Shown: positions 12,175-13,968 of the stretch, one piece after another | Layout: every line of letters starts with the position of its first letter | Position numbering within the stretch: position 1 is the first letter of the stretch | Notes under the pieces: model-generated | What the model was told of the DNA's origin: nothing | Databases searched by the model: none | The model's input: the letters and a program-made list of their open reading frames with translations, nothing else | Program-made: the position numbers and the translations under genes | Source of the DNA: Leptofilum sp050292445 | GTDB taxonomy: Bacteria > Chloroflexota > Anaerolineae > Promineifilales > Promineifilaceae | Length of the DNA stretch: 13,968 bases | Assembly: GCA_050292445.1 (NCBI GenBank) | Contig: JBNKLQ010000161.1 | Span: forward strand, 1-13,968 | Reading direction: 5' to 3'

Positions 12175-13338
12175 ATGCAGACACGAAAACGAGTTTTAAG
12201 TATTTTATTGGCGTTGGTGGTGTTGGCCGGAACGGCCGTTGCCATTGGTGCCTTTGTCATTCCCACCGCAGAAGATTTGCTGGTGCAAGCCCTGGAAACC
12301 AGCCAAACCATCACTGACGGCCACGCCATTTTGGAAGTTTCGGTAGACATGCCAGAAGAAAGCATGAGCGGCACCGCCGAAGCGTGGGGCCGTTTGGACG
12401 TTGGCCCCAACGGGGAACCCGCCTTCCGTATTGAAGTCCTCACCGCTGACGAAGCTGACCTCATCGGTACCATCGCCGTGAGCGACGGCACGCAGTTTTG
12501 GGTGTGGAATCCCACTGAAAACGTCGTGCTGACCGGCCAGTTTGAAGAACTGTACGCGCGCCTTGCTGAAGAGATGGCTGGGCAGGAATTTGACCACAAT
12601 TTTGAACCTAATAGCGACTTTGATGAAGCCGACATCCCGGAAACACCGGAAGAAGCGGTTGCCATGCTGCTGGAATATTTCACCGCCGAGCGGGCTGGTT
12701 CTGATGTTGTGGGCGAGACAAACGTCAATACCGTCCGCCTCATCCCCAACCCTGAGCAGATGCCAGAAGAGGTGCGCGCTGCTGGTGGTTTGCTCAACGT
12801 CTGGCTGCGTGATGGCGACAGTGCGCCGGTCGGCATTGAATACGTGGGCAGCGCCCTTGGCTCTGGCGTGGCTCGCGCCACGTTCCTGGAAATCAACCAG
12901 GGCATTGATGATGCTGTGTTCACCTTTACCATTCCCGAAGGGGCAACGGTGATTGATGCGGCTGAGCTGGAAATGCCAGATAAAGACGCCCTGGAAGAAG
13001 CCGCCGCTACAGAACCGGACTTTGAGTTACTTGCTCCCACCAGCTTGCCCGATGAGGCGACGCTGCGCGAAACCACCAATATTCAAGGTGCCATTGTGGA
13101 GCGGTATGGTTTGCCGAACGGCCGTTCCTTCACCATTGCGCAAGGACGTACGGCCGTTAACCTGACCCCAGAAGAAGGCGGCAAGAGCGTGACCGTGCGC
13201 GGCGTGCCGGGGATGTTGTACGAGGATGCTGAGGGCGGGCGCACCCTCCTCAACTGGTCCGCAGGCGACATCCAATACTGGATCGGTGGCGATCTGACCG
13301 GGGAAGAAGCCCTGGCCATCGCGGAATCGCTCCAGTAA
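12175..13338 (+). CDS. Exported LolA-like protein with C-terminal DUF4367-like domain
   Basis: This is a 387-residue protein. ATG 12175 follows GGGAG by 7 bases, and a basic start plus hydrophobic helix (MQTRKRVLSILLALVVLAGTAVAIGAFVI, written here only as an outline of residues 1-29) forms a signal anchor or signal peptide. Residues about 32-262 resemble the LolA/RseB-type half-barrel: ALETSQTITDGHAILEVSV, then GTIAVSDGTQFWVWNP, NVWLRDGDSAPVGIEY and FTFTIPEGATVIDA. Residues about 280-387 form a DUF4367-like domain ending DIQYWIGGDLTGEEALAIAESLQ, shared with the anti-sigma-like protein at 7703-8461. Such proteins bind lipids or act as envelope sensors outside the membrane. The next gene encodes a LolD/MacB-type ABC ATPase, so a role in lipid or lipoprotein handling with that transporter is plausible but inferred. 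It contains three ACGGCCGT octamers, one inside the signal helix. Confidence 0.75.
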   Translation: MQTRKRVLSILLALVVLAGTAVAIGAFVIPTAEDLLVQALETSQTITDGHAILEVSVDMPEESMSGTAEAWGRLDVGPNGEPAFRIEVLTADEADLIGTIAVSDGTQFWVWNPTENVVLTGQFEELYARLAEEMAGQEFDHNFEPNSDFDEADIPETPEEAVAMLLEYFTAERAGSDVVGETNVNTVRLIPNPEQMPEEVRAAGGLLNVWLRDGDSAPVGIEYVGSALGSGVARATFLEINQGIDDAVFTFTIPEGATVIDAAELEMPDKDALEEAAATEPDFELLAPTSLPDEATLRETTNIQGAIVERYGLPNGRSFTIAQGRTAVNLTPEEGGKSVTVRGVPGMLYEDAEGGRTLLNWSAGDIQYWIGGDLTGEEALAIAESLQ

Positions 13339-13341
13339 TTT

Positions 13342-13417
13342 AGTAATCAGTAAGCAGTATTCAGTGATCCGTAAGGTTCCAACTGATTACTGATTACTGA
13401 CCACTGACCACTGATCC
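13342..13417. repeat. CAGT-type inverted repeat in the leader of the ABC ATPase gene
   Basis: The gap between the LolA-like and ABC genes is built of CAGT/ACTG words. AGTAATCAGTAA (13342-13353) is exactly complementary to 13387-13398. The left half contains CAGTATTCAGTGATCCGT, as in the insertion in recD2; the right half iterates GATTACT and GACCACT. It replaces any Shine-Dalgarno sequence for ATG 13419. Confidence 0.75.
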
Positions 13418-13418
13418 C

Positions 13419-13968
13419 ATGTCTGATCCCATCAAACTAACCAACCTCACCCGCCAGTTCCAGCGTGGCAGCATGGACGTGCAAGCGCTGCGCGGCGTAG
13501 ATTTATCCATCGAGCCGGGCGAATTTGTAGCCCTGGTTGGCCCTTCTGGTTCCGGCAAATCGACTTTGCTGAACCTGCTGGGCGGGCTGGATCGTGCCTC
13601 GGCGGGTGAGTTGTGGCTGAACGGCACGGCGCTGCACACTGCCACAGAAGCCGACCGGACGCTGCACCGCCGTTTGCGAGTGGGCTTCATCTTTCAGAGC
13701 TTTAATTTGTTGCCTCGTCTCACCACGCTGGAAAACGTAGCGGTGCCGCTCATGCTCGCCGGCGTCAGTGTGGCTGAACGGGAAGCACGAGCCAAAGCAT
13801 TGCTGGAAAAAGTAGGCCTGGGTCACCGGCTGGATCATTACCCCACTGAACTTTCCGGGGGCGAACAACAGCGAACGGCCGTTGCCCGCGCCCTTATCCA
13901 CAACCCCAGCCTCATCCTGGCTGATGAACCCACCGGCAACCTCGACTCCAAAACTGGCGAAGAGGTGA
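13419..13968 (+). CDS. ABC transporter ATP-binding protein, MacB/LolD/FtsE type (3' end outside window)
   Basis: The first 183 codons are visible and the frame is open to the window edge; the terminal TGA is out of frame. Motifs are Walker A GPSGSGKST at 41-49, Q-loop Q93 in FIFQSFNLLP, signature LSGGEQQR at 145-152 and Walker B LILADEPTGNLD at 165-176. The FQSFNLLP Q-loop and the ADEPTGNLD sequence are typical of the MacB/LolD/FtsE group, which powers transporters that move lipoproteins, peptides or lipids at the cell envelope. Its permease should follow outside the window. It sits 80 bases after the LolA-like gene on the same strand, which supports a shared function. No ribosome binding site is present, since the leader is a CAGT repeat ending directly at the ATG. 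Confidence 0.92.
   Translation, partial: MSDPIKLTNLTRQFQRGSMDVQALRGVDLSIEPGEFVALVGPSGSGKSTLLNLLGGLDRASAGELWLNGTALHTATEADRTLHRRLRVGFIFQSFNLLPRLTTLENVAVPLMLAGVSVAEREARAKALLEKVGLGHRLDHYPTELSGGEQQRTAVARALIHNPSLILADEPTGNLDSKTGEEV

Larger units (their letters stand above)
59..13882. repeat. Dispersed palindromic octamer ACGGCCGT, 35 perfect copies
   Basis: I counted perfect copies starting at 59, 767, 1863, 2119, 2691, 3030, 3441, 4062, 4438, 4510, 4576, 4850, 4961, 5557, 5598, 6150, 6369, 7271, 7346, 7475, 7548, 8028, 8362, 8858, 10085, 10716, 11013, 11653, 11826, 12064, 12085, 12232, 13118, 13150 and 13875. Near copies with T or G at the first base occur at 1206, 1491, 3244, 8617 and 9837. Most are within genes; the flanking bases often extend the palindrome to AACGGCCGTT. 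Confidence 0.9.

Noticed and set aside
11958..13079. Long minus-strand open frame (373 codons) opposite the LolA-like gene
   Set aside because: Its product is Ser/Ala-rich with no domain pattern, and it is the antisense of a gene with signal peptide, ribosome binding site and domains.
59..13882. The repeated octamer as a CRISPR or tandem array
   Set aside because: Copies are only 8 bases, irregularly spaced, mostly inside genes, and lack repeat-spacer structure.
13966..13968. TGA at the window end as the ABC gene stop
   Set aside because: It is out of frame by one base; the ABC frame remains open and the protein lacks its expected H-loop and C-terminal part.

Overview
The window looks like a chromosomal segment of a moderately GC-rich, free-living bacterium, most likely a member of Chloroflexota (Anaerolineae-like). 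That placement is inference. It rests on three things: the style of the proteins (a lipoprotein with a Pro/Thr-rich linker before a TolB-like propeller, an ArsR-DUF2087 regulator, an ECF sigma operon with a non-zinc anti-sigma partner, a LolA-like/DUF4367 protein beside a MacB/LolD-type ATPase), the intergenic palindromic 'phrase' repeats, and a domain fusion typical of multicellular or filamentous bacteria. There are no rRNA or tRNA genes, no CRISPR array, no transposase and no phage genes.

Layout. Positions 2-211 hold the 3' end of a membrane protein gene. Positions 223-1751 are a leftward operon: a small helical protein, an ArsR/DUF2087 regulator and a HAD hydrolase, read from a near-consensus sigma-70 promoter at 1822-1850. 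Diverging from it is recD2 (1896-4187), which carries an in-frame, repeat-derived insertion. Then come a secreted lipoprotein (4303-5754) with a terminator-like hairpin, and a Ham1/ITPase-like protein with a C-terminal effector-associated (death-like) domain (5817-6635). Positions 6820-9086 are a second leftward operon: ECF sigma factor, membrane anti-sigma-like protein, and a membrane-anchored YtkA/FixH-like cytochrome c. Diverging from it is an AlkX/YcaQ-type DNA glycosylase (9359-10579), behind a clear promoter and an attenuator-like hairpin. A convergent ZapE/AFG1-like ATPase follows (10613-11872). The window ends with a LolA-like/DUF4367 exported protein (12175-13338) and the start of an ABC transporter ATPase (13419 to the edge).

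Genes that probably act together are the ArsR trio, the sigma/anti-sigma/cytochrome operon (an envelope or redox signalling unit) and the LolA-like protein with its ABC ATPase (envelope export). RecD2 and the AlkX-like glycosylase are both DNA repair factors but are not adjacent.

Two genome-scale signatures overlie everything. The first is the palindromic octamer ACGGCCGT, counted by hand at 35 perfect copies, against about 0.2 expected by chance. It lies in all reading frames and both gene orientations, like a counterpart of cyanobacterial HIP1. The second is that many intergenic spaces carry a different self-complementary dispersed repeat, several of which overlap stop codons, leaders or coding sequence. 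The best candidate for undescribed biology is the Ham1-like/EAD fusion at 5817-6635.
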